This document shows positions 1-8,059 of a stretch of 64,000 nt of DNA, in pieces. Within the stretch, counting starts at the first letter, position 1. Each line of letters opens with the position of its first letter. The stretch spans positions 3,720,001 to 3,784,000 of the forward strand of contig NZ_CP029758.2 of NCBI RefSeq assembly GCF_004006395.2, in the 5' to 3' direction. The stretch is from Clostridium sp. AWRP. GTDB lineage: Bacteria > Bacillota > Clostridia > Clostridiales > Clostridiaceae. The notes under the pieces are model-generated. The model did not search any database. It was not told the DNA's origin and worked only from the letters and a program-made list of their open reading frames with translations. Made by a program: the position numbers and the translations under genes.

Positions 1-3
1 CGT

Positions 4-78
4 GCGGGAGTGGCTCAGTGGTAGAGCGTCACCTTGCCAAGGTGAACGTCGCGAGTTCGAATCTCGTCTTCCGCTCCA
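4..78 (+). tRNA. tRNA-Gly (anticodon GCC)
   Basis: The cloverleaf can be folded by eye. A 7-bp acceptor stem (GCGGGAG with CTTCCGC, one G-U pair) is followed by a D arm with GGCTCAGTGGTAGAGC, an anticodon loop TTGCCAA reading GCC, and a T arm with GTTCGAATC. The 3' CCA is encoded. It decodes GGC/GGU glycine codons and sits 5 bp ahead of a tRNA-Cys gene, so the two are probably cotranscribed. Confidence 0.97.
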
Positions 79-83
79 GTAAT

Positions 84-157
<74 letters not shown>

Positions 158-158
158 T

Positions 159-195
159 AAAAAGTAGTCTATATTAATAGGCTACTTTTTTTATT
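159..195 (+). terminator. Rho-independent terminator of the tRNA operon
   Basis: AAAAAGTAGTCTAT pairs with ATAGGCTACTTTTT (one G-U wobble) and is followed by a T-rich run. It begins 2 bases after the CCA of tRNA-Cys. Confidence 0.85.
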
Positions 196-500
196 ACATG
201 AAGAGTCTTATAATACAGCTAAAATTCAATTATTTATCCTATATTAACCTTCTCTGTATTTCATACACATCCATGAGAAACTTCCCCTCCTATACTATGT
301 GGTTTATTTGTATCATGTATTCCAATGTTTTTCTTGGATTCCTCAACTCTAATTATCGATGCATTAGTGAAAAGCAAAATAAGCCTCCACTTTACTAGTG
401 TTTTATTTCATAATGAAAATATGCATATATAAAAAGTGGAATAATTTTATGAATTAGAGTACAATTCAAATAAATAAATATATAGATTGGAAGTGAAAAT
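196..500. other. Intergenic region with no recognised gene
   Basis: AT-rich spacer between the tRNA terminator and the aminotransferase gene. A 66-codon reading frame at 198-398 has no ribosome-binding site and no recognisable domain, and I do not call it a gene. The last 100 bases should hold the aminotransferase promoter, but no box stands out. Confidence 0.5.
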
Positions 501-1652
501 TTGAATAGTATATCAAAAAATGTTAGTTCTATAGAACTTTCAGGCATTAGAAAATTTTATAACAAATTAGTTAACTACCCGGATGCCATATCTTTAACCT
601 TAGGTCAGCCTGATTTTAATGTACCTAAAAAAATTAAGGCAACCATGATACAATCTATTGAAGAAAACAAAACGGGATATACCTCAAATGCTGGAATTAT
701 AGAACTCCGAGAAGAAATATCAAAATATCTTGCGAATTTAAACATACATTACACTGCAGAAGAAACCTGTATTACCATAGGTGGAAGTGAAGCTTTAATG
801 GATGTATTTGCAACTCTTGTAAATACAGGTGACAAAGTATTGATACCAACTCCTGCCTATCCTGCTTATGAAAGCTGTGTAAAAATTTTAGGTGGAAGTG
901 TAATAAACTACAGTTTAAACCATGACTTTTCTATTAATTTTGACAGTTTAAAAAAAATATTAGAGAAGGAAAGGCCTAAATTAATAGTTCTCTCCTATCC
1001 TTGTAATCCAACAGGCGCTATTTTGTCTAAAGAAGACAGTACTAATTTATTTAATTTACTGAAAGAAAATGATGTATTAGTGTTAAGTGACGAAATATAT
1101 GCTTCATTGTGCTTTGAAAAAGATTATTACTCTATTGCACAATACAAAGAAATAAAAGATAAAGTTATTTTAATAGGTGGTTTTTCCAAAATGTTCTCAA
1201 TGACAGGTCTTAGAATAGGCTATGTATGTGCAAACACATACTTTATGAATGAGATAATAAAAGTGCACCAATACAATGTATCCTGTGCTCCTTCCATTTC
1301 TCAATGGGGAGCTTATGAAGGTTTAAAAAGCTGTATGGAAGATGTAAACTACATGAAGTCTAAATTTATGGAAAGAAGAAATTATGTTTTCAACAGGTTA
1401 AAATCTCTGGGATTCGAGGTAAACCTACCCAAAGGTGCTTTTTACATATTTCCATCAATAAAAAAATTTGGTATGAACAGCAATGATTTCTGTGAAAAAC
1501 TTCTAAAAGAAGGTGGTGTAGCCATAGTACCAGGTTCAGCTTTTGGACCAGGTGGAGAAGATCATGTTAGAATATCCTATGCCTACAGTATGGAAGAACT
1601 TAAATTGTCCCTATCAAAAATAGAAAGATGGTTAGACACTTTAAAAATATAA
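501..1652 (+). CDS. PLP-dependent class I/II aminotransferase, possibly N-acetyl-LL-diaminopimelate aminotransferase
   Basis: A fold-type I aminotransferase of 383 residues, the usual length. Visible hallmarks are the N-terminal LTLGQPDFNVP, the substrate-binding YPCNPTG (about 166-172), SDEIYASL (about 196), the PLP Schiff-base lysine in GGFSKMFSMTGLRIGY (K230) and a C-terminal RISYA with the carboxylate-binding Arg. The start is TTG at 501 with a weak GGAAGTG site upstream. Such proteins are usually annotated as aspartate or aromatic aminotransferases or PatA. It converges on dapB across a shared terminator, and dapH lies 5.6 kb away, so a role as N-acetyl-LL-DAP aminotransferase in lysine synthesis is a reasonable inference but cannot be proved from sequence. 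Confidence 0.88.
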   Translation: MNSISKNVSSIELSGIRKFYNKLVNYPDAISLTLGQPDFNVPKKIKATMIQSIEENKTGYTSNAGIIELREEISKYLANLNIHYTAEETCITIGGSEALMDVFATLVNTGDKVLIPTPAYPAYESCVKILGGSVINYSLNHDFSINFDSLKKILEKERPKLIVLSYPCNPTGAILSKEDSTNLFNLLKENDVLVLSDEIYASLCFEKDYYSIAQYKEIKDKVILIGGFSKMFSMTGLRIGYVCANTYFMNEIIKVHQYNVSCAPSISQWGAYEGLKSCMEDVNYMKSKFMERRNYVFNRLKSLGFEVNLPKGAFYIFPSIKKFGMNSNDFCEKLLKEGGVAIVPGSAFGPGGEDHVRISYAYSMEELKLSLSKIERWLDTLKI

Positions 1653-1710
1653 ACCATCCATATCTTTCCACTATTAATTGTAAATTATTTAAAAACATAT
1701 ATACACTTTA

Positions 1711-1750
1711 AAAGGGCTGACTCACTAATTAATTAGCGTGTTAGCCCTTT
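1711..1750. terminator. Bidirectional terminator between aminotransferase and dapB
   Basis: AAAGGGCTGAC pairs with GTTAGCCCTTT (one wobble) around an AT-rich loop. The stem ends in A and T runs, so it can work for both convergent genes. It ends 3 bp from the dapB stop codon. Confidence 0.8.
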
Positions 1751-1753
1751 GTA

Positions 1754-2506
1754 TTATTTACCATCAATTACATTTTCCATAGAATAAAAGCCCTTTTCTC
1801 TATTATACATAAACTCACAAGCATGAAGTGCTCCTACAGCAAAAACTTCTCTTGAAATAGCAGTATGCTTTATCTCAATAGTCTCACCCTGGCCTGCAAA
1901 TATAACTTCATGTTCTCCTACTATAGTCCCACCTCTTACGGCATGAATACCTATTTCATTATGAACTCTCTTCCTAATTCCTTCTCTTCCATTTACATAG
2001 TCAACTTTTTCTGGTATAGAATCCTTTATTGTATCTGCTAAAAGTAATGCTGTTCCACTTGGAGCATCCACTTTTTGATTATGGTGTTTTTCTATTATCT
2101 CTATATCAAAGTTTTTATATAAAAGAGCACTTACATCTTTTAATACTTTATTTATGACATTTATACCTATAGACATATTGGCAGATCTAAAAATTGGAAT
2201 AGACTTTGAGGCTTCCTGAATTTTTTTAACTTGTTCTTCACTATATCCTGTAGTACAAAATATAATTCCTATATTATGTTTTGTACCATATTCTAGAAGT
2301 GAATCCAAGGAATCCGGTCTTGAAAAATCTAATATTACATCTCCTTCTACATTACAGTCCAATACATTGGTAAACACAGGAAATGATGATTTTTCATCCT
2401 TCTTATCTATTCCTGCAGATATGGATAAATGTGGGAAATTCTCTACTAAATTGGTTATTACTTTTCCCATTCTACCATTACATCCACTTAGTATAATTTT
2501 AATCAT
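1754..2506 (-). CDS. dapB: 4-hydroxy-tetrahydrodipicolinate reductase (DapB)
   Basis: Reduces 4-hydroxy-tetrahydrodipicolinate to tetrahydrodipicolinate with NAD(P)H in lysine and meso-diaminopimelate synthesis in the cytoplasm. The 250 residues show the N-terminal Rossmann glycine motif GCNGRMGK, the FCTTGYS segment, and the DapB signature EKHHNQKVDAPSGTAL with the catalytic His pair and substrate-binding Lys. Length is slightly short of Gram-negative DapB but normal for clostridia. It is the last gene of the minus-strand asd-dapA-dapB order; a 138-bp gap with a hairpin separates it from dapA. Confidence 0.97.
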   Translation of the reverse strand: MIKIILSGCNGRMGKVITNLVENFPHLSISAGIDKKDEKSSFPVFTNVLDCNVEGDVILDFSRPDSLDSLLEYGTKHNIGIIFCTTGYSEEQVKKIQEASKSIPIFRSANMSIGINVINKVLKDVSALLYKNFDIEIIEKHHNQKVDAPSGTALLLADTIKDSIPEKVDYVNGREGIRKRVHNEIGIHAVRGGTIVGEHEVIFAGQGETIEIKHTAISREVFAVGALHACEFMYNREKGFYSMENVIDGK

Positions 2507-2561
2507 TTAAACCTCTCCTCAAATTATTTAATAATCATTAATTACAAAATTACATATTGAT

Positions 2562-2591
2562 CAACGTGAAAGAAATTAATCTTTCACGTTA
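2562..2591. repeat. Inverted repeat between dapA and dapB
   Basis: Arms AACGTGAAAGA and TCTTTCACGTT surround a 6-base AATTAA loop in the dapA-dapB spacer. No T run follows on the minus strand, so it is more likely an mRNA processing or stabilising hairpin, or a weak attenuator, than a classical terminator. Confidence 0.6.
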
Positions 2592-2644
2592 AATTAAAGA
2601 AAGTTAGCTTTCATTTTACACAATAATTCAAATAGACTTGCTTT

Positions 2645-3526
2645 TTATTTCAAAAGTCCATAGTTTTTAAGTTCTGATTTTAAAATATCCAAATTTTCCT
2701 GGGACATATCACAAAGTGGAAGTCTTAAATTTCCAACATTCATATTCAAAACGTTCATGGCAGTTTTTATAGGTATAGGATTTGTTTCTATGAACATAGT
2801 ATTCATAAGTGTAAGAGCATTTAATTGCACCTTTAGCGCTTCTTTTACATTGCCTTCTAAAAATAGCTTACACATATTATGCATATCTTTAGGAATAATA
2901 TTTGCAAGAACAGATATAACTCCTAGTCCTCCTAAAGACATTATAGGAACTGTCTGATCATCATTTCCAGAATATAAATCAATATCATCCCCGCATAGAG
3001 CTTTCATTTTAGCAATTTGACTTATATTCCCACTAGCTTCTTTAACAGCTGCCACATTATCTAATTTGCATAATTCTTTTAAAGTTTTAGGCTGTATATT
3101 TAATCCTGTTCTTCCAGGTACATTATATACTACAATAGGAGTTTTTATAGCTGAAGACACCGCCTTAAAATGCTCTATCAATCCCTTTTGTGTAGTTTTA
3201 TTATAATAAGGTGTGATTACAAGGACTCCGTCTACTCCTATACTTTCTGCCCATTTGCTCATGTTTACGGCAGATTCTGTACAATTACTGCCTGTACCTG
3301 CAATAACTGGTATTCTCTTATTAACAGTATCTACTGTAAATTTTATTGTATCCTTTCTTTCCTTTTCAGTCATAGTGGAAGCTTCACCTGTAGTTCCACA
3401 AATTATTATTGCATCTGTACCTGATTCTATTTGCCATTCAAGCAATTCTTTTAATTTATCAAAGTCCACCCCATTATCATTAAATGGGGTAATAATAGCT
3501 ACCCCTGAACCTTTAAATAAGCTCAT
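2645..3526 (-). CDS. dapA: 4-hydroxy-tetrahydrodipicolinate synthase (DapA)
   Basis: Condenses pyruvate with aspartate semialdehyde, the first committed step to lysine and diaminopimelate. It is a TIM-barrel aldolase of 293 residues, the usual length. Seen: GTTGEASTMTEKER (pyruvate and carboxylate binding), catalytic Tyr in VVYNVPGRTG (Y134) and the Schiff-base lysine in VAAVKEASGNI (K162). I start at the ATG at 3526 (MSLFKG) because AGAAGGGG lies just upstream; the longer GTG frame at 3535 would overlap that site. It follows asd by 58 bp, in the same operon. Confidence 0.97.
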   Translation of the reverse strand: MSLFKGSGVAIITPFNDNGVDFDKLKELLEWQIESGTDAIIICGTTGEASTMTEKERKDTIKFTVDTVNKRIPVIAGTGSNCTESAVNMSKWAESIGVDGVLVITPYYNKTTQKGLIEHFKAVSSAIKTPIVVYNVPGRTGLNIQPKTLKELCKLDNVAAVKEASGNISQIAKMKALCGDDIDLYSGNDDQTVPIMSLGGLGVISVLANIIPKDMHNMCKLFLEGNVKEALKVQLNALTLMNTMFIETNPIPIKTAMNVLNMNVGNLRLPLCDMSQENLDILKSELKNYGLLK

Positions 3527-3584
3527 TAAAAACACCCCTTCTCAATTGAAATTTAATATGCTTATCATATTTTAAAATGTATTA

Positions 3585-4577
3585 TTATTTATCCTTAACT
3601 ATGCATTCTGCTATTTGAACAGCATTAGTAGCAGCGCCTTTTCTTATGTTATCTGCTACAACCCATAGATTTAATCCATTATCTACGCTAAAGTCCCTTC
3701 TTATTCTTCCTACAAATACTTCATCTTTTCCTGCTGCCTCTACTGGCATTGGATATACTAAATTGTCCACATCATCTTTTAACACTACTCCAGCAGCATT
3801 CTTGTACAATTCAAAAATATCCTCTATTTTAAAGTCTTTTTTAAGTTCTACATTTATACTTTCACTATGAGAATAAGTTACTGGTACTCTTGCTGTAGTA
3901 GCTGTAACTCTCAAAGTATCATCATGTAATATTTTTCTTGTTTCGTTTACCATTTTCATTTCTTCTTTAGTGTATCCATTTTCCAAAAATACATCTATAT
4001 GAGGAAGTATATTCCCTGCTATTGGATAAGGAAATTTCTTAGGTGCATTTCCCTTGTATCCTTCTAGTAAATCATTATATCCTCCCATTCCAGCACCAGA
4101 TACAGCCTGATATGTAGAATATACAATTCTTTCTACTCCATATTTGTCATAAAGAGGTTTAATTGCTACTATGGCTTGTATAGTTGAGCAATTAGGATTT
4201 GCAATTATACCTTTATTCCATTTTATATCCTCTGGATTTACTTCAGGAACTACCAAAGGTACCTCTTTATCCATTCTCCAAGCACTACTATTATCTATAA
4301 CTACTGCACCGTATTTTGAAAATATAGGTGCAAATTTAAGGCTTACACTTCCACCTGCTGAGAAAAGAGCAATATCTATTTTTTTATTTTTTATATTATC
4401 TTCTTTTAATTCCTCTACAGTATAATCTTTATCTTTAAATTTTAATATTTTTCCACTTGATTTAGCAGATGCAAACAAATACAATTTTTCTATTGGAAAA
4501 TCTCTTTCTTCCAGCACATCTATAAATTTTCTTCCTACCATTCCAGTACATCCAACTACTGCCACGTTACAACTCAT
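3585..4577 (-). CDS. asd: Aspartate-semialdehyde dehydrogenase
   Basis: Reduces aspartyl phosphate to aspartate semialdehyde, the branch compound for lysine, methionine and threonine. The 330 residues contain an N-terminal NADP Rossmann motif VVGCTGMVGRKF, the SAGG loop, the active-site cysteine in NPNCSTIQ (C130) and a later acid/base His in the VPVTYSHSESI stretch. The open frame extends 27 codons further, but AGGAGG lies 8 bases before the ATG at 4577, which decides the start. It is first in the asd-dapA-dapB operon. No lysine riboswitch could be recognised upstream. Confidence 0.97.
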   Translation of the reverse strand: MSCNVAVVGCTGMVGRKFIDVLEERDFPIEKLYLFASAKSSGKILKFKDKDYTVEELKEDNIKNKKIDIALFSAGGSVSLKFAPIFSKYGAVVIDNSSAWRMDKEVPLVVPEVNPEDIKWNKGIIANPNCSTIQAIVAIKPLYDKYGVERIVYSTYQAVSGAGMGGYNDLLEGYKGNAPKKFPYPIAGNILPHIDVFLENGYTKEEMKMVNETRKILHDDTLRVTATTARVPVTYSHSESINVELKKDFKIEDIFELYKNAAGVVLKDDVDNLVYPMPVEAAGKDEVFVGRIRRDFSVDNGLNLWVVADNIRKGAATNAVQIAECIVKDK

Positions 4578-5038
4578 TTTAATATTCCTCCTAAAAATTT
4601 TATAATATAAATTGATTAAATATTTAAATTTAAGATCTATTATTAAATATAATACCATGATATCTTAATAAAGATAACCTATTTAATTTTAAATATATCT
4701 TACTAAATATTTTACACTAAACTTTTGAAATATGTTCATAGAAATAAATATTATTGAGAATTAAAAATAACGCATGCTTTATACTTCTTAATTAATTATA
4801 TGAAATATGTAATGCACCTTATAATAAAATTAATTGTTTTCGTTTAAAAGTCAAATAATTATTCTAATTGCGAAGCTTATTTGATTACCATATTATTCCT
4901 ATAGTTACGTTCACATCATTGAAATTTCTCCTTTAAATATATATTATATTTAGAATATATACTATAATTATTATAGTATGTATAAATCTCGCTTTTGGGG
5001 TAAAAATAATCTATAGTAAAAGTGGGAGGATGGTATCA
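4578..5038. other. Divergent intergenic region between asd and the spore protein gene
   Basis: Very AT-rich, 461 bp, and must carry both divergent promoters. The clearest structure is a perfect palindrome at 4959-4979 (ATACTATAAT on each side of a central T). Just beyond it GTATA at 4980, then about 18 bases to AAATAAT at 5003, loosely fits a sigma-G promoter for the spore protein gene. No L-box (lysine riboswitch) core was found on the minus strand. Confidence 0.4.
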
Positions 5039-5308
5039 ATGTCAAAAACTCCATTAAAAAAAATCATAAAGGCAAAATTGAAATCAAACAGAGAGCTTAC
5101 AGAAGCTGAAAAACTCAGAGAAAAATTAAAATATGAAATAGCTGAAGAACTAGGATTAAAAGAGAAAGTTGCTTCATTTGGCTGGAGCAGTTTAACAGCT
5201 GAAGAAACTGGAAGAATTGGCGGCATGATGACTAAGAAAAAAAAGGAGCTAAATATACCTAAAAATGAAAGTCTAATAAAACATAGTAAAAGCAAAGACA
5301 AACAATAA
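5039..5308 (+). CDS. Small acid-soluble spore protein, alpha/beta type
   Basis: An 89-residue, lysine-rich, DNA-binding spore protein. The core LKYEIAEELGLKEKV, then GWSSLTAEETGRIGGMM, matches the SASP family: a KYEIA helix, then an ETG/GGxM segment containing the E-[TS]-G site that germination protease cleaves in this family. Known members coat spore DNA, give UV and heat resistance, and are degraded at germination. A first ATG at 5030 abuts the GGGAGG site, so the ATG at 5039 is the better start. It is monocistronic; a sigma-G type promoter is expected. Confidence 0.85.
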   Translation: MSKTPLKKIIKAKLKSNRELTEAEKLREKLKYEIAEELGLKEKVASFGWSSLTAEETGRIGGMMTKKKKELNIPKNESLIKHSKSKDKQ

Positions 5309-5438
5309 ATTTGACTTATACCTTAAAAATATATAATATTAATTGATAAATACAATTTTACCTTTTTTAATTTTAATCACCTATAAAAATACCTGTAAGA
5401 AGGGAGTTAAAGACCGCTATGAAAATTTCATAACGGAA

Positions 5439-6185
5439 ATGCAAATGAACTGCTATGGAAAATTTGCTCATATATATGACAATCTAATAAACAGCGATAT
5501 AGATTACAGCACATGGGCTAAAAAAATTATGAACATATGTGAAAAATTAAATATAGATAGAAAAAATTATCTGGATTTAGCTTGTGGTACAGGTAATATG
5601 ACAGAAAAGTTAGCACTTTATTTTAAAAATACCTGGGCAGTAGATTTATCCAGTGAAATGCTATCAGAAGCAGATATAAAGCTTAGAAACAGTGGACTAA
5701 AAGTAAACTTTATATGTCAAGACATAACTAATTTCAAGTTAAACAAGAAATTCAATCTCATAACTTGCTGTCTTGATTCTACAAACTATATATTAAAAGA
5801 ATCAGAATTACAAAGTTACTTTAAAAGTGTGTCCAATCACTTAGAAAACAATGGAATATTCCTATTTGATATAAATTCCTATTACAAAATTACAAATATA
5901 CTAGGTAATAATACCTATACTTACGATGATGAAGATATTACCTACATATGGGAAAATTATTTAGAAGATGACATTGTGGACATGTACCTCACATTTTTTA
6001 TACGTCATGAGAATTTTTATAAACGATTTGATGAAAACCATCGTGAAAGGGCTTATACTTGTGAATATATAGAATCCACATTGAAAAATTGTGGATTTAA
6101 AATTATAAACAAATTGGACAACTACAGTGATAAAACTGTAACTGATATTTCTGAAAGAATATCATATATAGTAACTAAACTTTAA
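5439..6185 (+). CDS. Class I SAM-dependent methyltransferase
   Basis: A 248-residue cytoplasmic methyltransferase with motif I LDLACGTGN (about 45-53), followed by AVDLSSEML (motif II acid) and a DITNFKL region. The substrate is not evident; similar proteins are annotated only as class I methyltransferases. The open frame reaches back to 5343, but the upstream part is hydrophobic and unrelated, so I start at ATG 5439 (MQMNCYGKF); ATG 5445 is equally possible and the ribosome-binding site is weak. It lies 29 bp before hslO, probably cotranscribed. Confidence 0.8.
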   Translation: MQMNCYGKFAHIYDNLINSDIDYSTWAKKIMNICEKLNIDRKNYLDLACGTGNMTEKLALYFKNTWAVDLSSEMLSEADIKLRNSGLKVNFICQDITNFKLNKKFNLITCCLDSTNYILKESELQSYFKSVSNHLENNGIFLFDINSYYKITNILGNNTYTYDDEDITYIWENYLEDDIVDMYLTFFIRHENFYKRFDENHRERAYTCEYIESTLKNCGFKIINKLDNYSDKTVTDISERISYIVTKL

Positions 6186-6214
6186 TACACATATGATTAG
6201 GAGATGAAAATTAA

Positions 6215-7105
6215 ATGATAGATAAATTAATAAGAGCTACAGCTAAAGATGATAACATTCGAATAATAGCAGCCTCTACTACAAACCTAGTAAATGAAGC
6301 TGTTAAAATCCACGAATGTGCCCCTACAGCTGCAGCAGCCTTTGGAAGAATGCTTACTGCAGGAAGCCTTATGGGGGCAATGTTAAAATCACCTAAAGAT
6401 AGCTTATCCATTATAATTTCAGGAGGCGGTGAAGCTAAAGGTATATCTGTAACTTCTTATGCTGACTGTCATGTAAAAGGATATATAGGAAACCCTCTTG
6501 CAAATTTGCCACCAAATAGTAAAGGAAAACTAGATGTAGGTGGAATCATAGGAACTAATGGAAATTTAACCGTAATAAGAAATATGGGACTTAGAGAACC
6601 TTACTCCAGTAAAATTCCCATACAAACTGGAGAAATAGGAGATGATCTAGCTTACTACTTTACAGTTTCAGAGCAAACTCCATCTGCAGTAGCCCTTGGA
6701 GTTCTCGTAGATGTAGATTTAAGTATAAAGGCCTCAGGAGGATTCATAATTCAGATGCTTCCTGGAGCAGAAGATCTACTTGCAGACTTAGTCACATATA
6801 GATTACAGGAAATTCCACCTATATCAAATATGTTAGCTAAGGGCATGAGTATTTCACAAATATTAAATGATATATTTAAGGATATGGGATTAAATATATT
6901 AGATGAACTAACACCTACTTATAAATGTGATTGTTCAAGAGAAAGAGTTGAAAAAGCTCTTATAAGCATAGGCACAAAAGATTTGGAGGAAATTTATAAT
7001 GAAGGAAAAACTGAAGAATTAAAATGTAACTTTTGTAAGACATCCTATAAGTTTACCCATGAACAAATAGGTGAAATTCTTAAAAACTCCACAAAAAAAT
7101 CCTGA
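6215..7105 (+). CDS. hslO: Hsp33 redox-regulated chaperone
   Basis: A cytoplasmic holdase switched on by oxidation plus unfolding. The 296 residues give the full family length: an N-terminal domain beginning MIDKLIRATAKDDNIRI, a GVLVDVDLSIKASGGFIIQ segment, and the C-terminal zinc switch of four cysteines as CDC and CNFC. GGAGATGAAA supplies the ribosome-binding site. It sits downstream of the methyltransferase and upstream of dapH with a 134-bp gap. Confidence 0.97.
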   Translation: MIDKLIRATAKDDNIRIIAASTTNLVNEAVKIHECAPTAAAAFGRMLTAGSLMGAMLKSPKDSLSIIISGGGEAKGISVTSYADCHVKGYIGNPLANLPPNSKGKLDVGGIIGTNGNLTVIRNMGLREPYSSKIPIQTGEIGDDLAYYFTVSEQTPSAVALGVLVDVDLSIKASGGFIIQMLPGAEDLLADLVTYRLQEIPPISNMLAKGMSISQILNDIFKDMGLNILDELTPTYKCDCSRERVEKALISIGTKDLEEIYNEGKTEELKCNFCKTSYKFTHEQIGEILKNSTKKS

Positions 7106-7239
7106 TATTAAGTATAAATTATCTACATACTTAAACTTTTATATGTTATAATTTGCTTAAAAAACTAAAAACGTAGTTATGCCTACTATAAAAGACTAAA
7201 ATTTATTCATTATAAATAAAATGGAAAGGATGATTTAAA

Positions 7240-7956
7240 ATGGAAGCAAAATACGATCTTACAGATCCATACCAAATAGCAAAGTATATAAAAGAGGCTA
7301 AAAAATCTACTCCAGTTAAAGTTTACCTTAAAGGTGACATGTCAAATTGTGATTTAGGCAGTATAGAAAATTATAATAGCGGTGATTTTTACATTCTCTT
7401 TGGTGAAAGCGATGAAATATCAAAATTTTTAGAAGAAAATAAAGATAAGATCAATCAATTTAGAATAGAACAGGACAGAAGAAACTCAGCCATCCCACTT
7501 GCTGATTTAACAAACATGAATGCCAGAATTGAACCTGGTGCTATTATAAGAGATAAAGTTAAAATAGACAAAAATGCAGTAGTAATGATGGGGGCAGTTA
7601 TAAACATAGGTGCAGAAATAGGTGAAGGCACTATGATAGATATGAATGCAGTAGTAGGTGCTAGAGGAAAACTTGGTAAAAATGTTCACTTAGGTGCTGG
7701 AGCTGTAGTAGCTGGAGTTTTAGAACCACCTAGTAAATCACCTTGTGAGATAGGTGACAATGTACTTATAGGAGCTAACTCAGTAATCTTAGAAGGAGTA
7801 AAAATTGGAACTGGCTCTGTAATCGCAGCAGGTTCAGTAGTAACAGAAGATATACCTGAAGGAGTTGTAGCTGCTGGAAGTCCAGCAAAAATAGTAAAAT
7901 CAGTAGATGATAAAACTAAAGGCAAAACTAAAATTTTATCAGATTTAAGAAAATAA
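7240..7956 (+). CDS. dapH: Tetrahydrodipicolinate N-acetyltransferase (DapH)
   Basis: Transfers acetyl from acetyl-CoA to tetrahydrodipicolinate, the first step of the N-acetyl branch to meso-diaminopimelate. The 238 residues carry an N-terminal DapH domain (DLTDPYQIAKYIKEAKKSTPVK) and then left-handed beta-helix hexapeptide repeats from about residue 90 (ARIEPGAIIRDKV, IGAEIGEGTMIDMNAVVGARG, IGANSVILEGVKIGTGSVIAAGSVVTEDIPEG). GGAAAGGAT is the ribosome-binding site. Its presence tells which branch of lysine synthesis this organism uses and fits the asd-dapA-dapB operon about 2.7 kb upstream. Confidence 0.96.
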   Translation: MEAKYDLTDPYQIAKYIKEAKKSTPVKVYLKGDMSNCDLGSIENYNSGDFYILFGESDEISKFLEENKDKINQFRIEQDRRNSAIPLADLTNMNARIEPGAIIRDKVKIDKNAVVMMGAVINIGAEIGEGTMIDMNAVVGARGKLGKNVHLGAGAVVAGVLEPPSKSPCEIGDNVLIGANSVILEGVKIGTGSVIAAGSVVTEDIPEGVVAAGSPAKIVKSVDDKTKGKTKILSDLRK

Positions 7957-7970
7957 TTTACCTGCAAAAT

Positions 7971-8017
7971 ACAGGGTATAACCTCCTTAAATTTCAAGGA
8001 CAAGGTCTATACCCTGT
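7971..8017. terminator. Terminator-like hairpin after dapH
   Basis: ACAGGGTATA and TATACCCTGT form a 10-bp stem extended by ACC/GGT inside. It lies 14 bases after the dapH stop, between convergent dapH and the SSB-like gene. The following T run is weak. Confidence 0.65.
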
Positions 8018-8032
8018 AAATACAGATTCTGT

Positions 8033-8059
8033 TTATCCGATGACAAGAACTCTGTTTAT
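8033..8059 (+). repeat. Collapsed copy of the 185-bp intergenic repeat (both ends only)
   Basis: The left-end motif TTATCCGATGAC is joined directly to the right-end motif CAAGAACTCTGTTTAT, both seen at the ends of the full copies at 28184, 30038 and 30980. The middle is missing. The right-end TTTAT supplies the TAA stop codon of the SSB-like gene on the minus strand. A second CTGTTTAT stands immediately before the left end. Confidence 0.6.

Noticed and set aside
198..398. 66-codon reading frame after the tRNA genes
   Set aside because: No ribosome-binding site, no recognisable domain and unusual composition (many Tyr, Cys, Ser). It lies in AT-rich spacer and is probably chance.
3170..3575. 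Plus-strand frames opposite dapA, asd, folC and valS
   Set aside because: Long antisense frames arise from the AT-rich codon usage of the real minus-strand genes and have no ribosome-binding sites or domains.
4578..5038. Lysine riboswitch upstream of asd
   Set aside because: AAGGTGCATTAC on the minus strand recalls the L-box start, but none of the other conserved blocks (GAGGGG, AGTA-type loops, closing GGCTAT) is present.
5418..5432. Tiny frame ATG AAA ATT TCA TAA before the methyltransferase
   Set aside because: It has a GGGAG site, so it could be a leader peptide, but four codons with no regulatory codon or hairpin are not enough to call.
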